Below the pieces are notes generated by a model, which searched no databases, was not told where the DNA came from, and was given only the letters and a program-made list of their open reading frames with translations. A DNA stretch of 64,000 nucleotides from positions 163,523-227,522 of the forward strand of contig JAGPUW010000014.1 of the NCBI GenBank assembly GCA_018069465.1, written 5' to 3'. The translations under genes and the position numbers were made by a program. Position 1 is the first letter of the stretch; the number at the start of each line of letters is the position of its first letter. The stretch comes from Gammaproteobacteria bacterium. GTDB taxonomy: Bacteria; Pseudomonadota; Gammaproteobacteria; Pseudomonadales; Porticoccaceae. Below are positions 63,824-64,000 of this stretch, piece by piece.

Positions 63824-64000
63824 ATGCACATTAAGAAGTACGATTTTGATTACAGCCGCCGGTTCTTTATGGACAAAATGGCGAAAGGCACCATGGGTGC
63901 AGGCGTTTTAACGTCACTGATGCCACTGATCGGCAACACCGGTGATATCAGTAAGGCCTACCCCGAAGAGCTGACCAATATCGAAGCCTACACCAAGGGC
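63824..64000 (+). CDS. Tat-exported DUF1329-like protein, partial
   Basis: The first 59 codons of a gene cut by the window end. The N terminus has a twin-arginine motif, YSRRFFMDKM, followed by a hydrophobic stretch (GAGVLTSLMPLIG), so it should be Tat-exported. The following AYPEELTNIEAYTKG is the usual start of DUF1329 proteins, a family of outer-membrane/periplasmic proteins often near DUF1302 and RND genes in hydrocarbon or sterol degraders. AGGAG precedes the ATG. Identification rests on a short fragment. Confidence 0.6.
   Translation, partial: MHIKKYDFDYSRRFFMDKMAKGTMGAGVLTSLMPLIGNTGDISKAYPEELTNIEAYTKG

Overview
The window looks like a chromosome segment of a marine, hydrocarbon- or C1-associated gammaproteobacterium. 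Support comes from gammaproteobacterial housekeeping genes (htpX, slyX, dgkA, ygiQ, a DUF1145 protein), moderate GC content and sigma-54/NtrC-style nitrogen promoters. A Cellvibrionales-like origin is my inference from overall gene content; no database search was run.

Layout. 1-15.9 kb is ordinary chromosome: a Rieske protein, HtpX protease, CDF metal transporter, LEA14-like lipoprotein, SlyX, a HEAT-repeat/receiver protein, MscS, a Na/Pi cotransporter, a VanY-type peptidase, serine acetyltransferase, diacylglycerol kinase, a fused indolepyruvate ferredoxin oxidoreductase and a FetB-like permease. 16.1-17.3 kb is a complete IS3-family element with a 4-bp target duplication. 17.4-20.6 kb holds a secreted protein and a secreted lipase whose reading frame is broken by one frameshift. 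21.6-27.7 kb carries a DUF1145 protein, a phytanoyl-CoA dioxygenase-like enzyme, an outer-membrane barrel, YgiQ and an SMP-30-like lipoprotein.

27.7-50.9 kb is a urea module: HupE/UreJ-like nickel protein, ureDAB, then ureCEFG, urtABCDE (urea ABC importer), a glycine-rich secreted protein and a TorF-type porin. A defence island of about 9 kb sits inside the urease operon, between ureB and ureC: XRE-ImmA/IrrE regulator, PIN protein, hsdR, hsdS, fic, hsdM. hsdR has an in-frame stop codon and a 27-bp tandem duplication, so restriction is probably lost while methylation could persist. urtA and the porin gene both have sigma-54 -24/-12 promoters of the same form, each with an NtrC-like site about 105 bp upstream, which points to shared nitrogen control.

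51.0-64.0 kb: a CoxE/MoxR pair and an acyl-CoA dehydrogenase lie divergent from a copper membrane monooxygenase (CuMMO) operon: subunits C, A and B, a small anchored periplasmic protein, a two-domain multicopper oxidase anchored at both ends, and an anchored cupredoxin. An RND/MMPL transporter and the start of a Tat-exported DUF1329-like protein follow. The metal ligands of PmoB and PmoC are conserved, so the enzyme should be functional. Its substrate (short alkane or alkene, methane, or ammonia) cannot be fixed from this window. This cluster, with its dedicated copper proteins and a terminator-like hairpin between subunits C and A, is the most interesting part of the window.
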